Shown here: in pieces, positions 13,901-26,580 of the stretch | How positions within the stretch are numbered: position 1 is the stretch's first letter | Layout: every line of letters begins with the position of its first letter | Source: Lycocorax pyrrhopterus obiensis | Lineage: Eukaryota > Chordata > Aves > Passeriformes > Paradisaeidae | Reading direction: 5' to 3' | NCBI GenBank assembly: GCA_014706295.1 | Contig: JACSVZ010000001.1 | Coordinates: forward strand, 82,334,237 to 82,398,236 | DNA: 64,000 nucleotides | Notes under the pieces: model-generated | What the model saw: the letters and a program-made list of their open reading frames with translations, nothing else | Databases searched by the model: none | Told to the model about the DNA's origin: nothing | Translations under genes and position numbers: made by a program

Positions 13901-16073
13901 ACCACTGATGTTCTAGAAATTAGGCCAGAAATCATGCTGTTCCTGCTGTGATGGGAGTGACAGGTGCCTACTCGGATGACAGCTGAAATGCTCTCTCTGT
14001 GCTGGTAGGGCAAAGCCCTGGGCTTTTCATCCTGAATGTGTTCTTTACTGAAGCAACAGATTTGGGTTTGGTTACATCTTTTATGAACAGTTTTTCAATA
14101 AATTAATCAGAAGCTTCAGGGGATTTAAGGCTTTTGAAAACAGATCAGTTCTTTTGCAATTCCCTTCTCAGAGCTTCAAAACTGGATTTCTTCCCATTCA
14201 ATTTTTCATATTTCCATTTTGCAAAATTGAAGAACCCTGAGCCAATGCAAAGACAGAGTCCGTACTCCTCTTGATTGGAATTTGTCTCATAGCCACCGTC
14301 CGTGGGGTCCGATGAGTGAGTGCTCCATGTAACTTGCCCAATTCAAAGATCTGTCTTTGATTTACAGTCACCGTAATCATGTATGTCTGAACCAAAATTC
14401 CTCCAGCTCGTTAAAAAGCTCCAAACACCATCTTGTCTCAAATTGCCCCTCTAAGTTTGGACAGGGTGAATAATCAGCAGAGCTCCTGCAGTGCCTTCTG
14501 AGACACTCTCTGCACCTGGGGAGCTGCATACTTTTCCAAATTCCCCTTTGGACCAGTTTGGCTGCTCTCGATAGCTACAGTGAATTGCACACACTGCTTT
14601 GAAGCTTTCTGATATTGTTTGGGAAGCCACTTCCTAGCTAGTAACTTTCTTATATTCAGAAATAAAGAGCATTGAAATCACCAATAAGCTCATGCTCTGG
14701 AGGACTTCAAAAGACTTAATGCTGGATAAAGAGGGTTCAGGCAGAGCCTGGAACTGCAGCTAGGAGTATCCCCTCTGTTACACTAAAATAGGAGGAGAGG
14801 GTACATGCAGTTTTTTTCAAGCACTTCCCTTGTTAGCCAATATGGTCGTACCCTTTTGTAAGGAGAGACCCAAAGGAGAGAACAGAAGTCCCTACAACCC
14901 CACAAAACCATCCCACACACCATATACTGCATCATTTTTAAGGATTCTCCATAAAACAGGTGCACAAAAGGCAGGTTATTTGTGGTCTTTTGCTGTTTGC
15001 ACAGTAAAAAATCAAGGCAAAGGAGACACAAGGGCATAGTCATAGCTCATAACTTTTTACAACAAATACACAAACGTACCATTCCTAGCAATATACTTTC
15101 AATCTCTCTTGTCTTATTTCTGGTTATTTCTATAATATATATAGCACTGCGTGCACCATTAGCGGTCTCGCAAGCACTTTGAAGTTCTACTGATGAGATA
15201 CCTGACACGGACACAAAAGAGATGCCAATATTTCTTCAATGTGGTCCTGACTCAGACAGGTGTCCAGGCAGAGTTCTCGCAGTAAGACACGGGGTTTCAG
15301 AACCTGAGAATCCCTGTTAATATTAATGAAAGCATACAAGACCTTGCAGTGATGTAGAAAACAACTGTGTAGCAGAGCAGTGTTTGGGGTGAAGACAACA
15401 GCGTAAAGAAGAATTGAAAACTGAACCTACTGGTCCTGAGCAATGTCAAGTCTCCTGGTGCTGAGGCTGCCTTGGAAATGCTGATGTTTGACTGTTTCAA
15501 GTTTGGTTTTTCTTTTGATTTAAAAAAAAAAAAAGCTCGTTTTTTTTCTTTCTTTTTCTAGCTAGCACAAGACCTCAGTAGTCTTTAGAAGGAAATCTCT
15601 TAAGACTCAAAATCAATACAAGCTGAAAAGGGTAATCGTGGTAAAGGCTTTTCTTTTGGAATCCCTTGGCCAGAGACAAACTTTGCATTTGCCAAGAATA
15701 TATATACTCCAAGTCAAAGCATGCATATGCAGTAGTGAAAAGGAAAAGGACAGTCCAGCTGATGTGGGTTGACAGCAGATCTGTGGTTTTTCAGTCTGGC
15801 AGTCCACAGAAAATTTCTAAGGGATCTGCAAAGGGTAAGTAAGAAATAAAAGGCTTTTGTCAGTAGGCTAGAATATGGTACACAGAGGTCTACACTTCCA
15901 CAGAAAAACTTGTAGGAGTTTGAAACTGAAAGAAGTTGAAAGCCACAGGAGTGGAGAGGCATGTGAAAGAGAGACAGAATGGCTGATAATACAAGTTATA
16001 AAATTGTTAATATCCAAAAGCCTTAGAGAGAAACTAGTGTAAATACGCACTTTCTGAAAGTTGACTGCCCATC
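7983..16073. other. Intergenic, mostly unique DNA
   Basis: About 8 kb with no gene recognised. It contains small A-runs (for example about 13050-13066) and moderately GC-rich patches at about 9500-9950 and 11380-11600 without identifiable coding or repeat content. Confidence 0.55.
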
Positions 16074-16140
16074 TGAGAATCACAGAATCATGAAATATCC
16101 TGAGCTGGAAGGGACCCACAAGGAACAGCAAGCTCAAGGC
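16074..16140 (-). mobile_element. Short CR1 3'-end fragment
   Basis: The order AGAATCACAGAATCATG, GAGCTGGAAGGGACCCACAAGG in plus orientation is the reverse complement of the terminal octamers and last bases of a CR1 element. Only about 65 bp remain. Confidence 0.75.
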
Positions 16141-16476
16141 TAAGGAAAAAAAATGGGTAACAACTCAGAGATTCATCTCAAATCTGTATTTTACTGGCAC
16201 CTCATGTCAACACTTACTATAAAAATAAACTAAAGTATAGACAGTCAGTGGGGTTATATCTGCAAACAAGGGATTACAGTAGCTGCCATTTACTACAGCA
16301 TTGGTTAAATACTGTTCTTTCACCCACAGGGGAAGAAATTACATTTTTTAATGGAAGATGGTACCTGGTGGCCATGGTAGCTGATGGTCAAGACAAGCAA
16401 GAGAAGACCTTGGCTGAACTGGTGTCTGTAGGCTGAGTCTGGCCCCAAAGGCAGCAAGACAGTGTTTGCAAGGACA
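16141..16476. other. Unique DNA between two CR1 fragments
   Basis: A 336-bp spacer with nothing recognised. It includes a short frame at 16248-16436 without coding features. Confidence 0.5.
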
Positions 16477-16705
16477 GAATCACAGAATCACAGAATCACA
16501 GAATGGGTAAGGTTGGAAGGGACCACTGGAGGTCATGTAGTCCAACCTCCTGGCTCAGGCAGGGTCCCCTAGAGCAGATTACTCAGATTTGTATCCAGAT
16601 GGCTTTTGAATGTCTCCAGGAAAGGAGACTCCAGAGCCTCTCTGGGAAGCCTGTTCCAGTAGCTCAGTCACCTGCACAGTACCTCATGTTCGGGTGGAAC
16701 ATGAA
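16477..16705 (-). mobile_element. CR1 3'-end fragment with four terminal octamers
   Basis: Starts with AATCACAG-type octamer copies, then GGTTGGAAGGGACCACTGGA, GTCCAACCTCCTGGCTCA, the CTCCAGGAAAGGAGACTCCA block and CTGTTCCAGT, ending near CTCATGTTCGGGTGGAAC. This is the reverse complement of a CR1 3' UTR, with an internal deletion before the last block. Confidence 0.9.
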
Positions 16706-18080
16706 ACACAGAGGAGCAAGACAAAAGAAAGTGGTGAACCAAAGAAAAACACTTTTGTGCCGGCAGCCCTGAAAAAGGGACAAAGTTAAAGGCATTTGAG
16801 GCACTGGATTTTTAAACTGTGTTCCAGAGCTGCCTCTAGGGGTTTCTGCCAGGTTCAGGGAAGCATGACTTTGTGAATATTCATTGTAAATAAGCAGGAC
16901 AGCACCAAAAAAAGCTGTCTGATTTCTGTCATCAATTTCTCCTCTTAATGGAAACCTGGCCAGTCCCCAAACACTAATGGCTTGGGCCAGGGGGTAGTGA
17001 TCAAAGAAATTACTCTAGCAAAAGCCATATAGTTTGTAGAAATTAAGCAAGTGATCCAGGTCTAGGAGGAGAACTATCTTTAAAGCTGATTGCTGTAAAT
17101 CCCACTGCCTTCAGCAGAAATTAGAGGTGCACTTAACAGCCAAGTTCTACTATAACTATTAAGATAATCTTGCACAACACTTTCTGACCAAAGCTGAAAA
17201 CGTATTTTCAAAAAAATTCAGTAGAGTTATGGACAATTAACCACATTTGTAAAATCCAGATAACAGGCAACCAGCTAAAACATCAAGAGAGGTGCAGTTT
17301 TCTGAATAAACAACTATTTTTTTTACAAATCATCAGTCTGCTTCTGATTTACAGACAGATAAGTATGGAATGCATAGTGATCTCTAACAGATGGGAAGAG
17401 TGAATTCTTTATACTGTGAATATTAATCAGTTCATTATTTTGTTATTTCCACATCTCCTGCTTTCTGCTCATCTCTACTGGTGTGGTTAAATGCAATTTC
17501 AGTATTAAAAACCATCATCCTAGGTTGAGAGCCATGCTAGGGTTAATTACAATGCGTTATTTTTGCCAGCCACAGTTTTCACTCTGGGCATACCATACCT
17601 GTACACAATAATGAGGCTGCCGCTGACCTGGATGGCCAGAACAGCCCTACAGAATTAGAGGTGCTGTACCATAAAGAAATGACATCTGAGTAAACAAGGC
17701 TCTAGTAATGTCTACTTGAAACCCAATTATTTTTCTGCCATGTAGGAAAACCTGCATAGCTCCATTTGTTACGAAAGAATGACACAACACAGCTACATGA
17801 ATGGGAAACTTCACACAAAGCTCTTTTTCTTCTGTGCACGCACGCTTTCATGTTCGCTTTTACAGGTTCTCTGAACAAATATAGCCCATTAAAAAGCTCC
17901 CATTTCCAAGCAACACTGCTTGGATAATATTTGTAAAAGGACCTGAGAGACTGGGAAACCAAACACTGAAGATTCCAATGCCTGTCACTTCAGAAAGATT
18001 TCAAATAAATTTTCAAAACATCAGAGTCTCAGAGCCACTTGAATGGCTTTGGCTATGAATGGGATTTGGGCTTCTTTGAA
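16706..18080. other. Intergenic, nothing recognised
   Basis: About 1.4 kb of AT-rich unique-looking DNA between CR1 fragments. Confidence 0.55.
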
Positions 18081-18380
18081 ATCATAGAATCATAGAATCA
18101 AATTTAGGTTGGAAAAGATCTTTCAGATCATTGAGTCCACCAGTTAATCCAGTACTGCCAAGTTACCACCAAACAATGTCCCCAAGTGCCACATCTACCC
18201 TTCTTTCAAATCCTTCCAGGGAAGGCGACCCAACCACTTCCCTGGGAATCTTTTTCCAATGTTTGACAATCCTTTCCATGAAGAAATTTTTCCTAATACT
18301 GAATCTAATGAAGGAAAGTGGCTCAGTGAGCACTTCTGCCAGCTCCCTCAGTATCCAAACCTTGAGCTTCTTGCATATTC
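18081..18380 (-). mobile_element. CR1 fragment
   Basis: Begins ATCATAGAATCATAGAATC, then TTAGGTTGGAAAAGATCTTT, GTCCCCAAGTGCCACATCTA, CCACTTCCCTGGGAATC and GAAGAAATTTTTCCTAAT, a standard minus-oriented CR1 tail. From about 18312 the sequence no longer follows the tail order, so an internal rearrangement or a second insertion is possible and the right edge is approximate. Confidence 0.88.
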
Positions 18381-18865
18381 ACTAAGTAGAGAGTCTTTTC
18401 ACCCCATCAGAGAGAATACCTGAGAAATGGAGGAGGAAATCAAACCCAAATCCAAATTTCCTGCACTTTAAATATTTCTTGCATTAATACTGTAAATATT
18501 TTTTTGCATTAATAGTGCTTAATAGTAGCTATTAAAGGGGATTGATAATAAAAGCACTGCAAAGAATGGACTCACCTTCTGATTTTCCTTTCCTTTGTAG
18601 ACCAATTCTTGTTCTTCTTATTCTTTTTGCTATTTTCCAAAGAAATGCCATACAGGAAGAACTGACAGAATCATCAAGTGGAATGATTAATGTAGCAACT
18701 AGGCTTTTGGTCCGCATATGATGCATAGGGACAGATTTATCATGAGGAGTAAAAATAAAATCCTATGTCTGGTGGTATCTGGGATGTCTGATATGAACTG
18801 TAGCCACTGCAGAAATACACACTGATTTTCTGCATTTTGAATGTCTTTCAAAACTGTGCCTTCTC

Positions 18866-18915
18866 AGAACTGGAAGGGACTTACTGTGATTTCCTAATTT
18901 ACATGGCAGAGACTT
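18866..18915 (-). mobile_element. Possible ancient CR1/L3-like remnant
   Basis: The core AGAACTGGAAGGGACTTACT followed by GTGATTTCCTAATTT resembles the reverse complement of an old CR1-type 3' end, but it is only about 50 bp long. Confidence 0.45.
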
Positions 18916-21900
18916 TTTTCATCGGTGGTGTCAAAGGTAATTGTTGGGCTAATGAGATTTTATATTAGACATTTATCCAGCTAAATAAACAGACCAGACT
19001 CAGCTTGTACGAATGGCCAAGAGATTAATTTGAAATGTGCAAAAGAAAGAGTGAAATCTGGGGAAAGTATTTCTTGCTGCAATATGCAGACAAACTGCAA
19101 AATTCAAAAAGGCACAAGCTCTTCTATCATGTGGTGTCAGTCATAGAGCTCAGGCCAGGCTGGATCCCTGAAGGATACAAAAATAGCTTTCAACTAATTC
19201 AAACTAATGAAGTAATTGAAAGTAAGCGCTGGTTGTCATCTTTGATGTGAATCAGCATAGAGAGTGGGGAATATGTTTCTCTCATAGGGGAGATGGAAGC
19301 CTTCACATGTGCAGAGAACAAGGAAATATGGTATGGAAACGCCAGCCTGGTGCAGGAAGGCAAGCAGTGAGTGAATGAAGTGTCTGCCCTTCCCTTCACC
19401 TGCCCCAGCTTGATTTACTCCAACATTACCCTGCCCTCCTCTTGCTCTCCATCCCACTCCACATGGTTCATCATCATTGCTTCTCCTAATCCTTACCACA
19501 CCAGTTTCCATTCAAGCTTCTCACCTCAATCCCAGCCATCAGACTTCAAGCACATTCAGTTCTCAGCTCCCTGCTCCTTCTCCTGCACCAGGCTCCTTGC
19601 CCAGTCAATCCCAGTTCCCTCCCAAAAGTTGGATCCTTTTCCAAGACATGCCCATCTCACTTCCAGTGGACCAGTGACCTGCTCCTTGCCCTCTAATTCC
19701 AATACACATCATCTAGGTCATGTTTTCACTCATTCTCCATAGTATCTTTGCCCAGGCTCAGTAATTCTGCTTCCTCTCTGTTCACTCTCCATATCACAAT
19801 CCAGGTCTGCTGGAAGCTGCTGACCTGAGGGCTGCTAAGGTACAAGGCCATTAGAAAGAGTTCAGGAGGAACTCACTATTTTCATACCTAGTACTCTCTG
19901 CACTCTGTCCCCAGGCAGCCAGGCAAAGTCTTATTGATGAAAAGTATCAGATATTCTTAGCGAAATAAAAACATGAAACAACAACAAGTTGTGGGTCCCA
20001 TCTCCATTACTGAAATATTTCCACCCTTGCTGGATGCTTTAAAGTCCTGATGCTTAGGCAGAAGAAGTTCAAATAAATAAGATCCTTTAGCAAAATTATT
20101 TGGACATAAGCTGCCACCTTAAGTTTGCTCACTGGAGCTTGGGGACAGAGATATTAATGCAAGAGACAGTCTTTTTGAGAAAAACAGCCAAAGAAGACTG
20201 GGAAAACCCTCCAGAGATTCTCTGAAAGCAATAGAGGTTTTCCTAAAGGGAAACAGAATTTAAAGGCTGAAGGGGAAGAATGTACTATACTGAACCATGA
20301 AAACACTAGGGAAAATGAAGGGACACTCACTGTATCCAAATCCTCCATAAATTTTGACCTATTGCTGACACAAGAGATATCAGGAAGGAAGCTGGGAAAA
20401 GCATTGAGGGGATAGTATGAAAGAAAAGGTGCTTGGTCTTGGCATGACAGAATGAATTTTCCTTTCTCATAAGATATTTTGCCAGCTCCCTTGCAATGCT
20501 CCCTTTCTCCTTCCCTAGATTTGCATAATCTCCTTCTAGGGATTGTAGTGGAGCCTGTATTGCCCTTTTGGTTCTTAAGGAATCATTATTTTACTTTTTC
20601 TTTATGGAGTTTTCTTCCTTAAGGGGACTTTTTCTCTAAGCCCAGCAATACAATAAACCCAGAAAATTCAGTGATCACTGCCAAGGCAACATGTTAAAGA
20701 CATCACAATACACTATATTATGGAAATCTACATTTAGGGCTTGTGCAGAAACTTAGCCTAGGGAAATGCTACAGAAAAAATGCTGTGGCATTTTAATGTT
20801 GGTGGTCTCAGCTTAGACTAAAGATAGAATTAATATGACTATCTATCATTCCCCTTCCCATATACAGGTCCTTGGCTAAACAGAAATGTTTCAAAAGGAG
20901 TGATGGCTCAGAATAAATCCAGCTTCTACTTGTGGGGCCAAACATGGCCCCATTGCTCCTGTCAGTGGAAGACATAGCTTCCATTTGACAGTCATTCCAA
21001 CATGATACAAGGATTCCTCCTATTTCTCCATTATGGGAAAAGCTGAGCTGGTGTGAAAGTATGTATTTCTTTGGGGAATGAACCAACATAATCCCGGTGA
21101 GTTTGCATGTGAACCTTCCTGGTTTCTCACGCTATGCCGGAGGACATTTAAATAAATATGACAAGCAATGCAACAGTTGGTTTAAGACAGAGACTGCATG
21201 CTGTGTTTCTCAGTTCACCAAAGGTCATATCCTTTGGCAGGGATAAACCTCCTGATGCTTTTCCTCAAGAGCTCAGAATGCCAAACAATAGAAAATTAAC
21301 AAGGTAACTTTCCCCAGGTGACAGGTGAAGTTACATTCCTTCTCCCTTCCAAACTCATACATTAAATGTGCAAGCATGCTGTGAAATAAACAGGACACAC
21401 AGAGTAGCCGAAAGAACATCCACACAGTAATGAACTTAATGTTGCATGAGCTGGTATGTTCAGCATTTGTTTTGAAAATTGCTTGCATTTAGTCCTTTTG
21501 CCCTTGTTTGGTGAAATTGACAATCCATGCTCAGAAGGGATCCAGAACCCAAACAAAGGAAATGCCAAAGGCCTGCAGTGACACAGAACAGAGCACATGG
21601 ATGTCAGCAGTGCACTCTGGGCTTCTACTGATGCCCAGGAATTTCCTATCCTGTGATTACAGGTCAGACATTCTGCATTACAGTACCCCAGTGGTCTCCT
21701 AGAAAGTCCATGTCCTTCTCACAACTGGGGTTCAGCAAATCTCCATCAGGAAGAGTAAATTCCAACCTGAAGAAAGACAGCAGCTGTTGGAGGGAAACTG
21801 AGGCACGGAGGGTAAAATTACCTATGAAGTTGCAGTAGATTAAAAGCCTAACTTTAATTTTTAGCCTGGTGCTGTACCTAGAGCCCCATCTTTCTGCTGT

Positions 21901-22019
21901 GCTTATACTACCAGATGCTGCTCAGAAGCTCACTGAAAATGAATAAAAAAACTATTGAGTTAGTGGTCTTCTGACTGCTCTCTAGCTCAAGAAATAAGCA
22001 TCCGTTTACTTAGAAATAT

Positions 22020-22170
22020 CTACAAAAGGCATCAAAAATACCCCATTAATTTTATATTCATTAACTTCTCATACATGCTTGATTAATTTGCATGCATCAG
22101 GAGAATGCTGCCATTAATGAAGTTGACACCCTTTCACTCGGATCAGAGTGCGATGGATCTACTGGGCAAC
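22020..22170. promoter_or_regulatory. Candidate noncoding regulatory element
   Basis: Contains a perfect POU octamer ATTTGCAT (22086-22093) embedded between several ATTAAT words (22045, 22082, 22113) with a CpG-containing end (about 22138-22176). Such clusters are typical of developmental enhancers. Conservation was not tested, so this is inference. Confidence 0.3.
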
Positions 22171-25134
22171 CGGCCGGGGCTGCACAGAGACTTGTGCCTT
22201 GTTAATATTTATTCACTGTGTTAGCAAATGCGTTTCTGAGAGCAGCAAAATAATGCTAGAGTGTTTTCCCCTTTTTCCCCTTCCTTCCTTACATTTACCT
22301 GACTCCCCTGAATTTTTGTTTATTTGAGGAAATATAAAATTCTTAGATTCTGGCACTGTTCATTGAAGAAATGACAAATTCCCCTGTACCAGCAATTAAA
22401 CTGGAGCCATGAAAACAAGCTCAGAGATTTCTCCTCCACTCTTTCAGGCAAGAGAAAGTTCATGCCCACAGGTTTGCTGCAGAGAAGCTCAGCAAACTCA
22501 CTAATACTCCAGGAGCAGGTAATCAATCCCTTCAGGTCAAAGAGGAGAGGTAATGGTATCAAGGCTTAAACAGCAACCCTTCAGCAGTTCATCTGGTGTT
22601 GGCTTCAGATTATGGAGATTCATCCCTGAGGCTGAAGGCCGGGTTTTGTGTATTCTCTCCCCATTTCACGTAATCCTAGACTGTGGTTGGGGCATTTTTT
22701 TTTCTTTTCTTAAAGGAAAAGGCTTCATAAAATGCAAAGAGGCAGAATAATACTCCCTCTGGAAGTAAATGGATGTCCTACTACAAAAAAACCCCTAACT
22801 TCTGAAGTGCATAAAATACATAAAAAGGCCTACACAAAATGAGAGCATACGTTCAGGGCAGAAATGTTATGAAAGGTAAGAACGGTGCAAGGCACTTTAC
22901 GCCCTTTTCTGTACCCATAGGCCTGTGACCCTTGGAAGCACAACATGTTTACACTTGGACACCAAAAGAATGGGTAATTAGTGAGTGAAATATAATTTGC
23001 TTTTATCTTACTGTTCTAGCTGCCCTATTGCCATCCTTAGCACCCACAATAACCTCTCGAGCCTCAGCTCTATTCATCAGCTATGAGCACCCCCAACAAA
23101 AACACTTGCAGCTTAAATAAGAGAGCTATTCTTCATACACAAGGCACTAGTTTTGGTAAAGGGGAGGATCCCATAAGAAATGCCTGGTTTCATAATGTGC
23201 ACTGCTAGTAGATGTGTTTTATTTTCAGCACTACCTGCATTCTTTCGTTAACAATAGCTCTAGTTTAAGGCTTGTTTACTGACTTGCAGTATTCTGTTTA
23301 CTAGTGCAAGAAAGGATAGAATAAATTACAGGATGCCAAGAATCCAGGGAAAAGTATGCACTGTAGAAGCACATGGTTTCTTCCCAAATAGCGTGGGGCT
23401 TCCAGATGGTGCCAAACAGAATGAGAGACCCGCACAGACATCTTCCAAAAGCCTGGTGCAAGCGCTGCAGGAGGGAAGCAGGTCGTGTCAAGGGAGTGCC
23501 AGGAGAAGGGCTGGGGGTGAAGCAGAGGGCAGTGGGAGCAGAGCTCACAGCAGCCTTTCATGCAGCAGCGTGGAGTGAGCACTGAGCTCTGCTGCAGCCC
23601 CAGGCCTTTGTGGCTGTGGAAGGGCTGGACGGCTCCCCGTGATGCGGCTCTGTTTACCCAGTGAGGACCCTGCCTCCTGGGATCCAAGCAGCTTTGTCCC
23701 AGCTATCAGGCTGGGGGGAACAACTGTTTAGCTGCTTTCCACATAAAGTCTTATCCTTTGTGCAGCAAGAGGTACACCCTGGATCAACAAGACAGTGCAG
23801 CTGAAATAAGTATTATTTGCTAAATGAACTGAACTTGTTGGTCCCAGACCACTCCTGGGTGCAGAGAACTGCACGGCCAGGGCAAAGGCACTCATTTCCC
23901 TGTAATTTTCAGTTTTTAAACAAATGGGCAGCAATTAAACTAGTTTTTGTAGGAAATATCTCTTAAAAAATGATTTCATATGCCCATGGGCTCTGTGGCA
24001 GTAGGGGAAGTATATGAGTAAATAAAGGGAGTAAAAAGGTTACATTAGTTCAACAATCAGATGCTCCAATCCAAACGGAGGCCAGTTTTGCTAGAAAAGC
24101 TATCTCCGAAGTCCACAAGTGCTCCCACAATGGCAGCAGAGCAAACGAGAAACAACTAGGGTTTAATTTTACCATCAAATTTGCTAATCTGACACTGACA
24201 TATGTTATTTGCAGTTATTGCTGAATTACACTGCTGTAGCACAAAGCACAATCAGACTGGAAGATCAAGTATCTTCTATATGCCTTAAGATTTCTTTTTA
24301 TTTTCCTTTTCTTTTTCCTATCTTTTTGATATCTATTGAAGATTTCACAATATAGAACTTGGGCAATAAATTGAATCTTAGATAAAAATACACAATAGTA
24401 TCAAGAACACTGTTAATCTCAGTTTACTAGCTCATATGGAAACTAAATCCCATATCATCCCTTCCAAAAAATGATTCAAGCAGATTAAATCTGACAGGAC
24501 AGCATGGGGTAATTTGTGCTGTGGTAGCATGCAGTGTACTAGTTTTCAGATAATTTCTCATTTCCAGGGCATTTGAACATTTAGCTTTGAAACTCTGACA
24601 CATAAAAGGGGAAAAAAAAACATTTGAGGAAAACTGTTTTCTCTCTTTCCTTCTCACCTTTTAGTTCACTTTTGAAGAAGCAAAGGGACATGAAGACGGA
24701 TTGCCATCTATTGGTGTGACCAAGAAATTCCATGAGTGAAAATGCCCTGGTCAAATACAACTCGAGTACCTGATTTCTAAAAATCTAGAGGTACTCAGTT
24801 TCTATACGTAGCACTTGCTTAAGCATATTAGGTGCTGTCTACCATATACCTACAGCAAATTAAATTACCTATTTAGACAGAACCAGATTTCCCTCTTTTT
24901 CTCCTTTTTCTCCCCCAAACAATACACCTGGATTCTCCAGTCAGGTCAGTTTTGAATGCAGTAAATAGGTACCAGGGATTGTCTTTGTATTCTGCTTTTA
25001 TTTTTAGAGGCCTTACAAGCTATATCCTAGCTCTGAAAATCAAATTAGAAAGAATTAAAAAACAAATGTCTTGTTTATAATAGCTCATTTTAGCAGAAGA
25101 ATTTTAGATAACATGGGAAGACACAAGAGATTAC

Positions 25135-25300
25135 CTTCTTTGCAGAAAAACTCGGAGAAAGAAAAAAGTGGAAAAAGAAAATTAATTTAAGGATTTCAAG
25201 GCATAAAGACATTTCCTGATAGGCAGGAAGAGGAGAGGTTATGTGAGAGAAAAGGACGAGGAAGGAAGCACAAAGAGAACATGAGAGAAGAGATGAGACC
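25135..25300. repeat. Purine-rich low-complexity stretch
   Basis: Mostly G and A on the plus strand, with repeated GGAAG, GAGAAA and GAGAGG words. No regular period. Confidence 0.55.
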
Positions 25301-26520
25301 AAACAACATGAATATTTCAGTTTTAGCCAGCCGTCCCCTCTACCCACCTTTCCAATCATGGACTAAGTATTTTGTAGCTCATCTTTGAGTTTCATTGACT
25401 CTCAAAGCCAAGAGCAGACAAGCTGCCTCATGGATGATGCTACCTCGGGTGCATGTCACCACACACCAGCTGGATATTGTTCTCTCCATCCACCACTCGA
25501 GAGGTTTACATGGCATTTTTCAATTTCATTCACAGTAGCACTGATTGTGGATATAACACTGTTTATTATAATCCAGATACTTTCGCTTAAAGGCAATTAT
25601 TTCACAAAAGCAGAACTAAAGGAATGACAGCCACCAGCAAAGAGAACGTTGGTGAGCTCTTCCCCCATCACAGCTGGGTCCTGAGCAGGACATGTGGTCT
25701 GGTGTTTAGGCTCTATCCACCAGTGCCCTCACATAAATGGTTTTTAGCACAGATTGGAGTTTTAGTTCAGGCCATGATTTCCCTTTTTTATTGCTCCAAA
25801 AATTCATTTTATAATAGTTCAAAGAGGTATGTCTTTGTTTCCTTTCCTTTCCTCCCTCATAAAAGGAATGTGTCAGCATTGGTTTGGTCATCCAGCCTTA
25901 CAGTGACATTTTCTATACTTCTTCTATCCATAAGCCTTCATCTGCCTTTATATTGGGTTTCTGCCCTCCTCAGCATCCATGACACCTTGCAGAGTCTTCT
26001 CTTCTTCCGTTGACACAGAGCATTTTTCCAATCAGCATGGCTAATGTGTGGGAGTTGGAGGGCATTTCCCTAATGCCCTGGGAAATGTACTCTGGGACAA
26101 GGATTCATTCTGCAAACCCTATTATTCAAACTACAGACAGAAAAAACTTTTTTTCCTGTGATCTTAGCAAGGAGAGCATGAAATGAGAAGATGGGAGGTA
26201 ACTGTTTTCTCTTCCTGAGGGTTGCTGCCACCAGCACTGAGTTGAACATGCAGAGGAAGGCTGGAGTGCTACATCCCAGCAGCACATCCCTGTTCCCTGA
26301 GCTCTGGGCTATCACACTGGCTGGTACAAGCCAGGGTATCTCCTTTGCTTCCAATAACACCACTTCTGGGCATCAAACTTCTCTCCAAAAGAAACTAAAT
26401 GAAAACAGCATGTCCCTGTTTGAGAAAGAGACTTTCCATGACTTGTTGTCACTGTCAGTAGAAGGTTAGAAGTGGCTGGAGTCAGTACATAAGCAGACTA
26501 CCAGGATGCTGAGCAATAAA

Positions 26521-26580
26521 GCATCTAAGAGATATTTACCAAACAGAAATGCATCTCAGAGATATTTAGCAAGCAGATTG
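26521..26580. repeat. 30-bp tandem duplication
   Basis: Two adjacent 30-bp copies starting GCATCT, with 24 of 30 positions identical. Each contains AGAGATATTTA. Confidence 0.75.

Noticed and set aside
19371..19742. 123-codon Ser/Pro/His-rich frame
   Set aside because: Explained by a C/T-rich, purine-poor stretch. The composition is low-complexity and an overlapping frame is open too.
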